Shown here piece after piece: positions 50,219 through 60,364 of a stretch of 64,000 bases of DNA; within the stretch, counting starts at the first letter, position 1; every line of letters starts with the position of its first letter. The notes under the pieces were generated by a model. It did no database searches. It had not been told where the DNA came from and worked only from the letters and a program-made list of their open reading frames with translations. The position numbers and the translations under genes were made by a program. Origin of the DNA: Oscillospiraceae bacterium (lineage in GTDB: Bacteria > Bacillota > Clostridia > Oscillospirales > Ruminococcaceae); assembly GCA_009783205.1 (NCBI GenBank), contig WRHO01000003.1:1-64000 (forward strand). The letters are read 5' to 3'.

Positions 50219-52261
50219 GTGAAGTTATTTATAAATTCTAAAGAGGTTGCTTTTAAATCGGGTGAAACGGTTTTGCAAATAGCGCGTAACAACGGCGTCG
50301 ATATTCCGTCGTTGTGTCATTATGACGCGGTGAAAACCTACGGCTCGTGCGGAATCTGCATGGTTGAATGTATCACCGATAATAAGAGCGCGAGGCTTAT
50401 CCGCGCCTGTTCAACAGTGGCGACGGACGGCATGGTTATAAACACCGAGAACGAACGTATAACGGCAAATCGGCGGCTTGTGTTAGACCTTCTTTTGTCC
50501 GACCACAGCGGTGACTGTAAGCCTCCCTGTGCATTAGCCTGTCCCGCAGAAACCGATTGTCAGGGATATGTAAAATTAATCGCCGACGGAAGCTATTCCG
50601 AGGCAAAAAAGCTCATTACCGAAAAAATCCCGTTCCCCGCGTCAATAGGGCGGGTTTGTCCGCGTCCGTGCGAGGACGCCTGTCGCAGGGGGTTGGTAGA
50701 GGAACCCGTTGCGATTGCTCAACTAAAACAATTTATCGGCGATAACGTGAAGGAGAGCGACCTAAACAAAGCTTGCAAGCCTTGCGCGCCGTCCCCGAAG
50801 CAATTGACGGGGAAAACGGTAGCCGTCATCGGCGGTGGCCCCGGGGGGCTTTCGGCGGCGTTTTATCTGCGCTTAAAGGGACATTCGGTCACAATTTTTG
50901 AAGCAATGCCAAAAATGGGCGGTATGCTGCAATACGGAATACCCGAATATCGTTTACCCAAAAGTATACTACAAAAAGAAATTGATGTTGTTTCGGAAAT
51001 AGGCGTCGAATTTCGCAACAACGAAAAAATCCGTCTTGATGATGTAAAAGACAAATATGATGCAATTATTGTCGCGCTCGGAGCGTGGAAGAATACAGAT
51101 ATGCGTTGTGCGGGGGAAGAGCTTAGCGGCGTTATCGGCGGCATAGACTTTTTGCGCGAACCGCCGGACATCTCCGGAAAGCTTGTCGCGGTAGTCGGCG
51201 GCGGAAATACCGCTATGGATGTGTGTCGAACCGCGATAAGGCTCGGCGCAAAAAGCGTTTATTGCATTTATAGGCGCACCCGCGACGAAATGCCCGCACA
51301 AGCTTGTGAAATAACCGAAGCGGAAGAGGAAGGTGTTGTTTTCAAATTCCTGACCAATCCTATCGAGATAAAAGGCGAAAATAATACGGTCAACTCGGTT
51401 TTGTTACAGGTTATGGAATTGGGCGAGGCAGATGCGTCGGGGAGGCGCGCGCCCGTACCGATTGAGGGAAGGACGGAGCTTTTAAAGACGGATATCGTTA
51501 TATCGGCAATAGGGCAAAAACCAAATTTAAAAGGCTTCGACGCTCTCGAAAAAACAAACCGCGGAACAATTATTGCCGACCCCGATACTTTTTTAACAAA
51601 TGTCGATAGGGTATTTGCGATAGGCGACGCGACAAATAAAGGCGCAGATATTGCCGTTTCTGCAATCGGCGAAGCGGGGCGTTGCGCTAAAGCCGCAGAC
51701 GGCTTTTTGAGGGGCGAGGATATAAACGCGACTCCCGCGTATCTTGTGAAGGACAAAAAAAACGCCGAGGATTTTGCGGCTTATGAAAAACAACCCCGCG
51801 TTAAAATTAAACACAGAAGCCCTCAAGAAAGGGCGAAGGATTGGGGCGAAATATACACTATATTTGATGAAGAATCGGCAAGGAAGGAAGCAAACCGCTG
51901 TCTCGAATGTGGTTGCTCGGCATACCGCGATAACGATTGCGGCTTGATTGAATATGCAAACCGCTACTCTGTTCAGCCCGACAAATATGCCGGCGAGGTC
52001 AACCGCGTATCAATTCCGCGAGACGACCACCCCGATATAATACGCAACCCCGAAAAGTGTATTCTTTGCGGCTTGTGCGTTAGGGTTTGCGACGAGGTTG
52101 AAGGGGTGACCGCGTTGGGGTTTGCGGGGCGCGGCTTTGATACAATCGTTAAACCCGCTTTGGATAAGCGTTTAAAAGACACCACCTGTAACTCATGCGG
52201 GAGGTGTGAGGAAATATGCCCGACGGGTGCATTGACTCAAAAGTATAACTCAAAAATATAG
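50219..52261 (+). CDS. FeS-flavoprotein: NuoG-like [2Fe-2S] N-terminus + GltD-like NAD(P)/FAD oxidoreductase + C-terminal ferredoxin domain
   Basis: CHYDAVKTYGSCGICMVEC; GGGPGGLSAAFYLRLKGHSVTIFEAMPKMGGMLQYGIPEYRLPK; C-terminal CILCGLCVRVCDE / CNSCGRCEEICPTGA; GTG start. Confidence 0.92.
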   Translation: MKLFINSKEVAFKSGETVLQIARNNGVDIPSLCHYDAVKTYGSCGICMVECITDNKSARLIRACSTVATDGMVINTENERITANRRLVLDLLLSDHSGDCKPPCALACPAETDCQGYVKLIADGSYSEAKKLITEKIPFPASIGRVCPRPCEDACRRGLVEEPVAIAQLKQFIGDNVKESDLNKACKPCAPSPKQLTGKTVAVIGGGPGGLSAAFYLRLKGHSVTIFEAMPKMGGMLQYGIPEYRLPKSILQKEIDVVSEIGVEFRNNEKIRLDDVKDKYDAIIVALGAWKNTDMRCAGEELSGVIGGIDFLREPPDISGKLVAVVGGGNTAMDVCRTAIRLGAKSVYCIYRRTRDEMPAQACEITEAEEEGVVFKFLTNPIEIKGENNTVNSVLLQVMELGEADASGRRAPVPIEGRTELLKTDIVISAIGQKPNLKGFDALEKTNRGTIIADPDTFLTNVDRVFAIGDATNKGADIAVSAIGEAGRCAKAADGFLRGEDINATPAYLVKDKKNAEDFAAYEKQPRVKIKHRSPQERAKDWGEIYTIFDEESARKEANRCLECGCSAYRDNDCGLIEYANRYSVQPDKYAGEVNRVSIPRDDHPDIIRNPEKCILCGLCVRVCDEVEGVTALGFAGRGFDTIVKPALDKRLKDTTCNSCGRCEEICPTGALTQKYNSKI

Positions 52262-52273
52262 AGGAGAAAATCT

Positions 52274-53092
52274 ATGACAACACAAGAAAAATTGAATCAT
52301 TGTTATCAAAGCGTTAAGGAGAAATTAGACGGGTTTGTGCCGAGGGTCGCGCTCATACTCGGCTCGGGCTTGGGCGCGCTCGCCGACGAAATCGACGCCG
52401 TTAAAACAATCGACTATTCCGAAATCGAAGGGTTTCCGCAGTCTACCGTTCAAGGGCATAAGGGCCGATTTGTTTTCGGGAAAATCGACGATGTTCCCGT
52501 TGTTATAATGCAGGGGCGGGTTCACTTTTATGAAGGATACTCGATGCAGGATACCGTATTACCCGTGCGGCTTATGAGAAAAATCGGCGCGGAAATATTG
52601 TTCCTAACTAATGCGGCGGGTGGAATAAGCTTTGGGGCGGGCGAATTTATGCTCATCACAGACCACATAAGCACATTTATCGAAAGCCCGTTAATCGGCG
52701 CAAATCTCGACGAATTTGGGGTACGGTTCCCCGATATGAGCGAGATATATAATAAAGAGCTCAACGCAATTATACGCGCTACTGCCGAGTCGTCAAACAT
52801 AAAGCTTAACGAAGGCGTTTATGTACAAACAACCGGGCCAAACTTTGAATCGCCCGCCGAGGTTAAGATGCTCCGCACATTGGGCGCGGACGCAGTGGGA
52901 ATGAGTACCGCCTGTGAAGCTATGGTCGCAAATCATGCGGGAATGAAGGTGTGCGGAATCTCATGTGTTGCCAACTTAGCCGCCGGTTTATCGAATAACC
53001 CGCTTACCCACGCAGAGGTGATGGAAGCTTCCGACGCGGCGGCACCCGTTTTCAAAAAGCTTATAAAAGGCGCGATTGCGGCAATGAAATGA
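52274..53092 (+). CDS. Purine-nucleoside phosphorylase
   Basis: [63 protein letters not shown]. Confidence 0.95.
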   Translation: MTTQEKLNHCYQSVKEKLDGFVPRVALILGSGLGALADEIDAVKTIDYSEIEGFPQSTVQGHKGRFVFGKIDDVPVVIMQGRVHFYEGYSMQDTVLPVRLMRKIGAEILFLTNAAGGISFGAGEFMLITDHISTFIESPLIGANLDEFGVRFPDMSEIYNKELNAIIRATAESSNIKLNEGVYVQTTGPNFESPAEVKMLRTLGADAVGMSTACEAMVANHAGMKVCGISCVANLAAGLSNNPLTHAEVMEASDAAAPVFKKLIKGAIAAMK

Positions 53093-54057
53093 AAAGCTTA
53101 GTGAATATTCAATTGTCGGAAAATGAAGATTCGGTCATCATTCTTGACCAACGGTTGTTACCTTCGAGGATAGAATATCTCGAACTCCGAACGGCGGAGG
53201 AAATGTATGACGCAATACGGCTTTTAAAAATTCGCGGCGCGCCCGCAATCGGGATTTTTGCCGCTTACGCAATGTACGTATTATCAAAAGTTTCAAAAAA
53301 GTCTCGCGAAAAAACTCTTGAACAATACGGCGACTACCTCAAATCGGCGCGCCCTACCGCCGTTAATTTACAATGGGCGGTTGACCGTATGTTATGTGCG
53401 AGCGATTTGAGGGCAGAGTGTCGCGCCGTTCACGATGAAGACGCGGCAATGTGTGAAAAAATCGCGGAAAACGGTTTGACGCTTTTAAAAGACGGAGACT
53501 GTGTTTTAACACATTGTAACGCGGGCGCATTGGCGACCTCGCGTTACGGCACCGGGTTAGGCGCGCTTATATTGGGGCGGGAACGCAAAATGAACTTTAA
53601 AGCATATGTAGATGAGACTCGCCCGTTGATGCAGGGGGCGAGAATAACCGCGCTTGAGTTAATGAACGCGGGTGTTGACGTAACCCTAATATGCGATAAT
53701 ATGGCGGGCATAGTTATGGCACAAAAAAGAGTCAACGCCGTATTTGTCGGCTGTGACCGGGTTGCCGCCAACGGAGATGTTGCAAATAAAATCGGAACAT
53801 CGGGGCTTGCGATTTTATCGAAGCATTACGGTATACCTTTTTATGTATTCTGCCCGTCATCTACGGTCGACGCAAAATGTAAAACCGGCGCGGATATAAT
53901 CATTGAGGAGCGCGATTCGAGCGAAATCACCGAAATGTATTTTAAGGAACAAATCGCGCCGCAAGGGGTAAAGTGTTTTAACCCCGCCTTTGACGTCACC
54001 CCGCGAGAATTGATTACCGGAATAGTCACCGAAAACGGTATTGTATATACCGCTTAA
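53089..54057 (+). CDS. mtnA: S-methyl-5-thioribose-1-phosphate isomerase
   Basis: [64 protein letters not shown]. Confidence 0.96.
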   Translation: MKSLVNIQLSENEDSVIILDQRLLPSRIEYLELRTAEEMYDAIRLLKIRGAPAIGIFAAYAMYVLSKVSKKSREKTLEQYGDYLKSARPTAVNLQWAVDRMLCASDLRAECRAVHDEDAAMCEKIAENGLTLLKDGDCVLTHCNAGALATSRYGTGLGALILGRERKMNFKAYVDETRPLMQGARITALELMNAGVDVTLICDNMAGIVMAQKRVNAVFVGCDRVAANGDVANKIGTSGLAILSKHYGIPFYVFCPSSTVDAKCKTGADIIIEERDSSEITEMYFKEQIAPQGVKCFNPAFDVTPRELITGIVTENGIVYTA

Positions 54058-54207
54058 CTATCAAATTTAACGCATAATTGCGGTCTTTTTGCCGCCATAC
54101 TGCGTTAAAATTTTCTTAAATATAAGCGTATATTCGCGAAAATTTTGCCTTGTCTGACGACAAAAATCCGCGCAAATCCAGTGTCAAATCTAATAGTTAA
54201 GCGGTAT
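54047..54207. repeat. MITE-like element with 22-bp terminal inverted repeats and internal hairpins
   Basis: ATACCGCTTAACTATCAAATTT (54047-54068) vs revcomp of 54186-54207 ATACCGCTTAACTATTAGATTT; internal AACGCA..TGCGTT hairpin. Confidence 0.7.
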
Positions 54208-54212
54208 AATCT

Positions 54213-54247
54213 AAAAAGCCGAACGATTTAACGCTCGGCTTTTTTTA
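54213..54247. terminator. Rho-independent terminator
   Basis: AAAAAGCCGAACGATTTAACGCTCGGCTTTTTTT. Confidence 0.88.
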
Positions 54248-54275
54248 ATGTCATTTTCGGGCAGTTCCCAACCGC

Positions 54276-55802
54276 CTATTTAACCAAAACAATTACACTC
54301 TCCGCAGTTATCTCGAGAATCCTAAACAATTCCGAAACCATTTGGCGTTCGGGTGAGGTCGGTTGTCCCTCAAAGCGTTCAAGCGCGCCCTCTTCAGAAA
54401 CCTTATAGAGATTCATTCCGTCGGTCAGTAAATCAGAGCTGTTCCTGTAGAATTCGAGACCGTTAGGAATTTCCGCGGCTTTTGAGAAGCTTTCGTTTTT
54501 CACCGTGAATACAATTGATTCTCCGTTTTGATTAATTACAAATGATGATAAATCGGCACTTCGCTCAAAGCTCGGCGCGTTTCCGAGGGTGGTATATAAA
54601 TCGGTCGAAACGCCGCTCGAAATGTCAAATCTGTAAACGGACGAATTTGACGAGAAGTAAATCGAGTTACCGTTAAGCGCGAGTATAACCGCGTCATGTG
54701 AAGAAGAAGGCACGGGAAGGATTCCGAACGAATCCCTGTCTATTATATAAATAGCATTTGCGTCTTTATTCTTCACCCGCATGACTATTCTGCGGTTTAT
54801 ATCATCATAAAATGCGTTCATTAATTCGCCCGAGCCGACCGGCTTGCTTATATCAATGCTTTCGAGGCTCTTTGTTACGGCGTCGGCAACAAGAAGTACC
54901 GATTTGTCGCCGTCGGTTCCGCTTATAAGAATTGATTTTCCCGTTACGGAAAAGCGTTTTTTGTAGTTGTGCAATGCGTATTCAGAAACGGGGATTATTT
55001 CTAAATCGTTCGATATTTCATACAGCGTAACCGCACCGCCGGTGAAAGCAATAAACTTATTATCGCTTATAAAGCTCGCTTCGATTATACCGGGGATATT
55101 AAAACTAACGCTGTTTTCATAATCGGCGGGAAGATTTGTAAACACCGGCTCTTCATACTCTTCTTCGGTGTAATACGGTGCCTCAAATTCGGGTTCGAAC
55201 AATTCATCTTCGCTTATATAAGGAACAAAATCATCGTCCGTCATTCCGATTTTTACAACCGCGACATCTTTTTGATGACGGAAATCATCTATAAGCGTTG
55301 CGGGTGCATAGACCTTCGCTCCGATAATTTGAGCGGAATCATCATAGAATGAATCAAAATCGCCCGATTCATAAAAGTCCTCAGACAGCTTTACCAACGT
55401 AACCTCATTGTCGCCGTCGAGTATATACAACGCTTCAACCACAATGTTCCCCGTATCCGAAACCAACTCAAACGTGTTTTGCATTTCGTTATAGGTTATC
55501 GAATTGTTAAAGGACAAAAACAGGGTTTTTGTTCCCAAATCGGACGACGCGGCTTTTATAGCGGTACCCGTGCTGTAAATCTCTCCCGGCGGGGTCGGGT
55601 TGTTACCATTGTTAGACCCACCTTGAAAAAATGCAAAAAGCCCTACTGTCAACGAAACGGCGGCAACGGCAACCGTCGAAGGAATGTGCCACCAGCGTTT
55701 GCTGACGACTTTAAAAGAGGAACGCTTTGCAGAACGGCGAACCTTTGCCGAATCAAAGGTATATTCTTTCATCAGCTCTTTGTAAAATTCATTTTTGTTC
55801 AT
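54276..55802 (-). CDS. Membrane-anchored extracytoplasmic protein, putative anti-sigma factor of the adjacent ECF
   Basis: Cytoplasmic N-terminus, single TM (STVAVAAVSLTVGLFAFF), large extracytoplasmic region; directly downstream of ECF sigma gene. Confidence 0.7.
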   Translation of the reverse strand: MNKNEFYKELMKEYTFDSAKVRRSAKRSSFKVVSKRWWHIPSTVAVAAVSLTVGLFAFFQGGSNNGNNPTPPGEIYSTGTAIKAASSDLGTKTLFLSFNNSITYNEMQNTFELVSDTGNIVVEALYILDGDNEVTLVKLSEDFYESGDFDSFYDDSAQIIGAKVYAPATLIDDFRHQKDVAVVKIGMTDDDFVPYISEDELFEPEFEAPYYTEEEYEEPVFTNLPADYENSVSFNIPGIIEASFISDNKFIAFTGGAVTLYEISNDLEIIPVSEYALHNYKKRFSVTGKSILISGTDGDKSVLLVADAVTKSLESIDISKPVGSGELMNAFYDDINRRIVMRVKNKDANAIYIIDRDSFGILPVPSSSHDAVILALNGNSIYFSSNSSVYRFDISSGVSTDLYTTLGNAPSFERSADLSSFVINQNGESIVFTVKNESFSKAAEIPNGLEFYRNSSDLLTDGMNLYKVSEEGALERFEGQPTSPERQMVSELFRILEITAESVIVLVK

Positions 55803-55857
55803 AACCCAATTCCTCCTATTCCTTAAAATTCTTTTAAAATTTTAAAAACTCTAAAAA

Positions 55858-56415
55858 TCAAATATTAAATTTCTTCTTTTGTCTTTCTATCGTTCGATAC
55901 AGTTTATTCTTTACCGACGATAATGTAATGTCGAGTTCTTTAGCAATTTCGTCTAACTTTTTGTCACAGACGAAATGAAGGTAAAATATTTTACCCGTAA
56001 CCGCGTCTTGTGCCGCGATATCTTCAAAAATTTGACGCGCTAACATTTCGTTGCACAATACATCTTCCAACTGTTTGGAGTTTTTCGACATCTCGGATTC
56101 GATTTCGTACATTTGTTCGTCGGTATATTCCGCAAATGAAGAAACCGGCGAATGTTTCTTTAAACCGCCAAAATAATTCTTACACTCAAACTTCGCCATA
56201 TTGATAAGAAACGCTTCGGGGTTTTCTATATCGTTATGACCTTTTTTGAGGATTCGCCTAAAAAAACGCGCATATATATTCTGAAGAATATCCTCAACAT
56301 CAAGAATATTTCCGCATTTGTTCACGACAAAGCGCGAAATGGCGTTGACCGTTTCGGCGTAAACACTATTGAAGTAATAATCAAGCTCGTATTTTTGATT
56401 TTCGAGATTGTTCAT
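55858..56415 (-). CDS. ECF RNA polymerase sigma factor
   Basis: GNILDVEDILQNIYARFFRRI; CDKKLDEIAKELDITLSSVKNKLYRTIERQKK. Confidence 0.9.
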   Translation of the reverse strand: MNNLENQKYELDYYFNSVYAETVNAISRFVVNKCGNILDVEDILQNIYARFFRRILKKGHNDIENPEAFLINMAKFECKNYFGGLKKHSPVSSFAEYTDEQMYEIESEMSKNSKQLEDVLCNEMLARQIFEDIAAQDAVTGKIFYLHFVCDKKLDEIAKELDITLSSVKNKLYRTIERQKKKFNI

Positions 56416-56437
56416 ATTTATTTAGCCTTTTCACTTT

Positions 56438-56471
56438 AGTAGTATGGGGATTTAACGAAAAAGTTTCACTT
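56438..56471 (-). promoter_or_regulatory. Putative ECF-dependent autoregulatory promoter
   Basis: Minus strand GTGAAACTTTTTCGTTAAATCCCCATACTACT: AAC-type -35 and CATACTA -10. Confidence 0.45.
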
Positions 56472-56572
56472 TTTGTAAATAATTCATTAAAAGTGATTAA
56501 ACGATATATTTTTTCCAATAATTAAGCGAACAGTTTTTTAGAAGTTCCCTAAATTATTAAAAGAGGTGCATT

Positions 56573-57196
56573 ATGAAAACATATCTTTCGTTCTTACTTA
56601 AGAAACACGGTTTATCAATCGCTATGCTCACGGGGGCGTTTGCGGCAATCGCGCTCGCGGGGTTCACCACGTTCGCCGCCGACTGTGAGCGGCTTCCGGA
56701 AAAGGTGCTTCGCCTTCATATAATTGCAAATTCCGATTCGGAGGAAGACCAGCTTTTCAAGTATCAACTCCGCGACCATATACTGCGTGAGTATTCGCCG
56801 ATGTTAGGCGGGTGCGATTCGTTGCCGGAGGCAAAATGTGTAAGTGAACAGCTATTGCCCAAAATTGAACTCGCGGCTCTAAGCTTTGCCGATGAAAACG
56901 ATTACAAAACCGAGATTAAAACAGAACTCACAGAGATGTATTTTACAACGCGGGTTTATGAAGGCTTCACGCTCCCCGCCGGCAATTACACCGCGCTCAG
57001 AGTCACAATCGGCGAAGGCGCGGGAAAGAATTGGTGGTGCGTAATGTTTCCGCCGTTATGCGTCCCCGCCGTTACCGATGATTCCGAGTTTTCTAAAAAC
57101 GCGGCAATTGATGCGATTCACATTCCCGAAACGGGCGGCGACGGAACAAAAATAAAATTTGCCGTATTTGAATTTTTATCCGGATTATTCAAGTGA
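56573..57196 (+). CDS. spoIIR: Stage II sporulation protein R
   Basis: LPEKVLRLHIIANSDSEEDQLFKYQLRDHIL; NWWCVMFPPLCV. Confidence 0.95.
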   Translation: MKTYLSFLLKKHGLSIAMLTGAFAAIALAGFTTFAADCERLPEKVLRLHIIANSDSEEDQLFKYQLRDHILREYSPMLGGCDSLPEAKCVSEQLLPKIELAALSFADENDYKTEIKTELTEMYFTTRVYEGFTLPAGNYTALRVTIGEGAGKNWWCVMFPPLCVPAVTDDSEFSKNAAIDAIHIPETGGDGTKIKFAVFEFLSGLFK

Positions 57197-58208
57197 TTTC
57201 CCAATAGCTTTCCTTTTCGTGTCGTTGAGGTCGCTCCATTAAATCGCGGAGCGATTCCTTTAAATCGGCTCCCTCATAGCATATTTTATAAAGCTGTTCA
57301 CAAATCGGCGTATCTACACCGTGTTCCTTTGCTAATTTTAATGCGATTTTTACACATTCGTACCCCTCAACCGTTCCGACCCTTTTTACAGCTTCGGCGG
57401 CGGGGACACCTTGTCCTATTAATAAGCCCGCCCTGTGATTGCGCGAATGTGCAGAGGTACAGGTGACAATTAAATCGCCCACCCCGGAAAGCCCCGTAAA
57501 TGTCTGCCACCTTGCGCCGAGCGCGGTACCCAATCGTTTTATTTCCGACAAACCGCGGGTCATTAATGCGGCGGTAGCGTTGTCACCTAAGCCCATCCCC
57601 AATGCTACTCCGCAGCAAAGGGCGATGGGGTTTTTTAATGCGCCGCCCAGCTCGCTACCTATTATATCGTCGTTTATATATATGCGAAATGTTTTAGTTT
57701 GTAGCGTCGTTTGGATATATTCCGCACTTTTGGGGTCGACGCTCGCCGCGACAACCGTTGTCGGGTTTCCCCGCCCGACCTCTTCCGCGTGACAAGGGCC
57801 GGTCAGGATTACAATATTATTTGTGACGAATACCCCTATTATTTCCGAAAGGCGACAGGTGATTCGTTCTCCCCCGCAAATACAATCTGCGAACCCCTTG
57901 CTCATATTCACGACAACGGCGTTTCTCGGTATATGCGGGGCAACCTCCTCGGCAACCGCGCCCATAAACTTTGACGGAACGGCAAAGACGACTATATCCG
58001 CGCCTTCGGCTTTTGAAATGTCATTGGTAAATTCTATTTCATCGGGAATAACAACACCGGGGAGGAGTTTTTTATGCTCCTTATCCTTTTTTATTGTTTC
58101 GATTTCGTCAACAAATTTGGAATAACAGGTGACATTATGCCCTTCCTTATTCCAAAGTACAGCTAATGCCGTTCCGAACCCACAGCCGAGTATGAATATT
58201 TTTTTCAT
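57189..58208 (-). CDS. gpsA: Glycerol-3-phosphate dehydrogenase [NAD(P)+]
   Basis: MKKIFILGCGFGTALAVLWNKEGHNV; VVNMSKGF; LKNPIALCCGVALGMGLGDNATAALMTRGLSE. Confidence 0.96.
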   Translation of the reverse strand: MKKIFILGCGFGTALAVLWNKEGHNVTCYSKFVDEIETIKKDKEHKKLLPGVVIPDEIEFTNDISKAEGADIVVFAVPSKFMGAVAEEVAPHIPRNAVVVNMSKGFADCICGGERITCRLSEIIGVFVTNNIVILTGPCHAEEVGRGNPTTVVAASVDPKSAEYIQTTLQTKTFRIYINDDIIGSELGGALKNPIALCCGVALGMGLGDNATAALMTRGLSEIKRLGTALGARWQTFTGLSGVGDLIVTCTSAHSRNHRAGLLIGQGVPAAEAVKRVGTVEGYECVKIALKLAKEHGVDTPICEQLYKICYEGADLKESLRDLMERPQRHEKESYWEIT

Positions 58209-58210
58209 GT

Positions 58211-58897
58211 TTATGACCATTTCTTTCCCAATTTTTTTTCGTTTCCGGTAATAAGTCTTTTTATATTCCCTCTATGCTTGAATATAAGCAAAGCCGCGAT
58301 TATTGCCGAAAAAATCGCCCCCATATAAGAATATGAGTGTTCGCTTTGACGTACATTGTGTTCGGTAAGCCCTACGCAAACGGGGTACAATGCCGCCGCA
58401 ATAACCGAACCCAACGATACATATTTAGAGAGCAATACTATTATTATAAACACTAAAAGCGCGATTAACGCAGCCTCCCAATTTATAACAAGTCCGGTTG
58501 CAACCGTAACCAAAACCGCTTTACCGCCTTTAAATTTGTAGTATAACGGGTAACAGTGACCTAAAACGGCAGATAATGAGCCGAGCCATAACACAAGGGA
58601 ATAAAATCGTTCGGCGGCTATTCCGGGGAGCAAAAAATCCACGGCAAACGGGTTGGTCATTTGTTCCCAAAATAAATGGTAAAAACCGCATACAAGAAGA
58701 ATCGAGACAACCCCCTTGAGTACGTCGCACAATAATACAACCGCCGCCGCGCCCTTGCCCATAGTTCGTAAAACATTAGTCAAGCCGGGGTTTCCCGAAC
58801 CCATTTCGCGAATATCCTTACCGCTTTTAATTTTTGCGGCAATAATAGCGGGGTTTATACTGCATATTAAATAAGGAACAATAATGGCGAAAGCCAT
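58211..58897 (-). CDS. plsY: Glycerol-3-phosphate acyltransferase
   Basis: IREMGSGNPGLTNVLRTMGKGAAAVVLLCDVLKG; YKFKGGKAVLVTVA; ATG start at 58897 preferred over TTG at 58951. Confidence 0.95.
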   Translation of the reverse strand: MAFAIIVPYLICSINPAIIAAKIKSGKDIREMGSGNPGLTNVLRTMGKGAAAVVLLCDVLKGVVSILLVCGFYHLFWEQMTNPFAVDFLLPGIAAERFYSLVLWLGSLSAVLGHCYPLYYKFKGGKAVLVTVATGLVINWEAALIALLVFIIIVLLSKYVSLGSVIAAALYPVCVGLTEHNVRQSEHSYSYMGAIFSAIIAALLIFKHRGNIKRLITGNEKKLGKKWS

Positions 58898-58935
58898 ACA
58901 AATATATAAATACACAAAAACCCTCCTCTTAATAA

Positions 58936-58961
58936 AACTGTCAACTGTCAACTGTCAACTG
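58936..58961. repeat. Heptamer tandem repeat (AACTGTC)n, ~3.7 copies
   Basis: AACTGTCAACTGTCAACTGTCAACTG overlapping the der stop codon. Confidence 0.9.
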
Positions 58962-60364
58962 CCATCGCCTCGTTCTCGCGGGATTATTTTTATGGGCGTC
59001 ATGTCTAAACCGAAGGCTTCTCTTATTTGATTCTCGATATATCGCTGATACGAAAAGTGAAACAAATCAATTTTATTGCAAAACACAACAAAGGTGGGCG
59101 GTTTTGTATCGGCTTGGGTGATGTAATAAAGCTTGAGTCGTTTTCCGCGGTCTGTCGGCGGTTGAACCCTTGAAGTAGCATATGCCAACATATCGTTAAG
59201 CCGACCGGTGCTTATGCGCGTTGTGTTTTGCGTTAAGGTAGTTTTTATAAGCTCAAAAAGCTTGTCGATACGTTGCCCCGTTTCTGCCGAAATGAACACA
59301 TACGGCGCGTAGGACATGAACGAGAAATCCACCGCCAATTTCTTTCGAAATATGCTCATTGTCTTATCGTCTTTTTCGATTAAATCCCATTTGTTGACGG
59401 CTATTACCGACGCTTTTCCGTTATCGTGTGCGTATCCCGCAATCTTACTGTCCTGTTCGGTGAAGCCGACCTCTGCGTCAATCATAATTACCGCAACATC
59501 TGAACGGTCAACGGCGTTTAATGCTCTAATCACGCTGTAATGCTCAATATTCTCGGTCACTCTTGCCTTTCGGCGAAGTCCCGCCGTATCAATAAGAAGG
59601 AATTTTTCGCCGTTTCGGGTTATAACTGTATCGAGGGCGTCGCGGGTTGTTCCCGCTATATCCGAAACAATTGCGCGTTCCTCACCCGCTATTTTATTAA
59701 TCAACGACGATTTGCCGGCATTTGGCTTACCGATAATTGCGACCGCCGTAATTTCGGAATCGTTTTCGTCCCGCTCATTTTCAATGGGCGTTTTTTCGGG
59801 CAGCATAGCCGCAACCGCGTCAAGCAAATCGCCCGTTCCGTGACCGTGAACCGATGAAACGGGGTACGGCTCCCCCAAACCGAGGTTGTAAAATTCGTAA
59901 AAATCGGGCGGCGTATCCCCGATATTGTCGCATTTGTTCACACAAAGTAAGAGCGGTTTACCGCTTTTCAAAAGAATCCTCGCTATATCCTTATCCGTAG
60001 CGGTCAAACCCGTTCGTATATCCACAACCATTATAATAACATCTGCGCTTAGAATGGCAACCTGAGCCTGCGCCAACATTTTGGAGAGGATTAAATCCTT
60101 TGTATCGGGTTCGAGTCCGCCCGTATCAATCAAAGTGAACTCTCGCCCGTTCCATTCGGCTTGCCCGTAAAGTCTGTCTCGCGTAACTCCCGGCGAATCC
60201 TCAACAATAGCCGTTCGCCGCCCCGTTATTTTATTAAAAAGGGAAGATTTTCCCACGTTAGGGCGACCCACTATCGCAACCAAACGGCTTTTTTTGCGAG
60301 CCGTCTCTTTTGGTTCACCCATACCGCTGTTGATTAACATACTTATACTCCTTAAGAATCGCAA
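58955..60364 (-). CDS. der: Ribosome biogenesis GTPase Der (EngA)
   Basis: Two G domains: GRPNVGKSSLFNKITGRRTAIVEDSPGVTRDRLYG and GKPNAGKSSLINKIAGEERAIVSDIAGTTRDALD. Confidence 0.98.
   Translation of the reverse strand: MRFLRSISMLINSGMGEPKETARKKSRLVAIVGRPNVGKSSLFNKITGRRTAIVEDSPGVTRDRLYGQAEWNGREFTLIDTGGLEPDTKDLILSKMLAQAQVAILSADVIIMVVDIRTGLTATDKDIARILLKSGKPLLLCVNKCDNIGDTPPDFYEFYNLGLGEPYPVSSVHGHGTGDLLDAVAAMLPEKTPIENERDENDSEITAVAIIGKPNAGKSSLINKIAGEERAIVSDIAGTTRDALDTVITRNGEKFLLIDTAGLRRKARVTENIEHYSVIRALNAVDRSDVAVIMIDAEVGFTEQDSKIAGYAHDNGKASVIAVNKWDLIEKDDKTMSIFRKKLAVDFSFMSYAPYVFISAETGQRIDKLFELIKTTLTQNTTRISTGRLNDMLAYATSRVQPPTDRGKRLKLYYITQADTKPPTFVVFCNKIDLFHFSYQRYIENQIREAFGLDMTPIKIIPRERGDGS

Noticed and set aside
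58200-58225. GGGAAAGAAATGGTCATAAACATG before gpsA, resembling the leader repeat
   Set aside because: Explained by the plsY C-terminus (KKWS stop) overlapping the gpsA RBS/start; the hairpin part of the repeat is missing.
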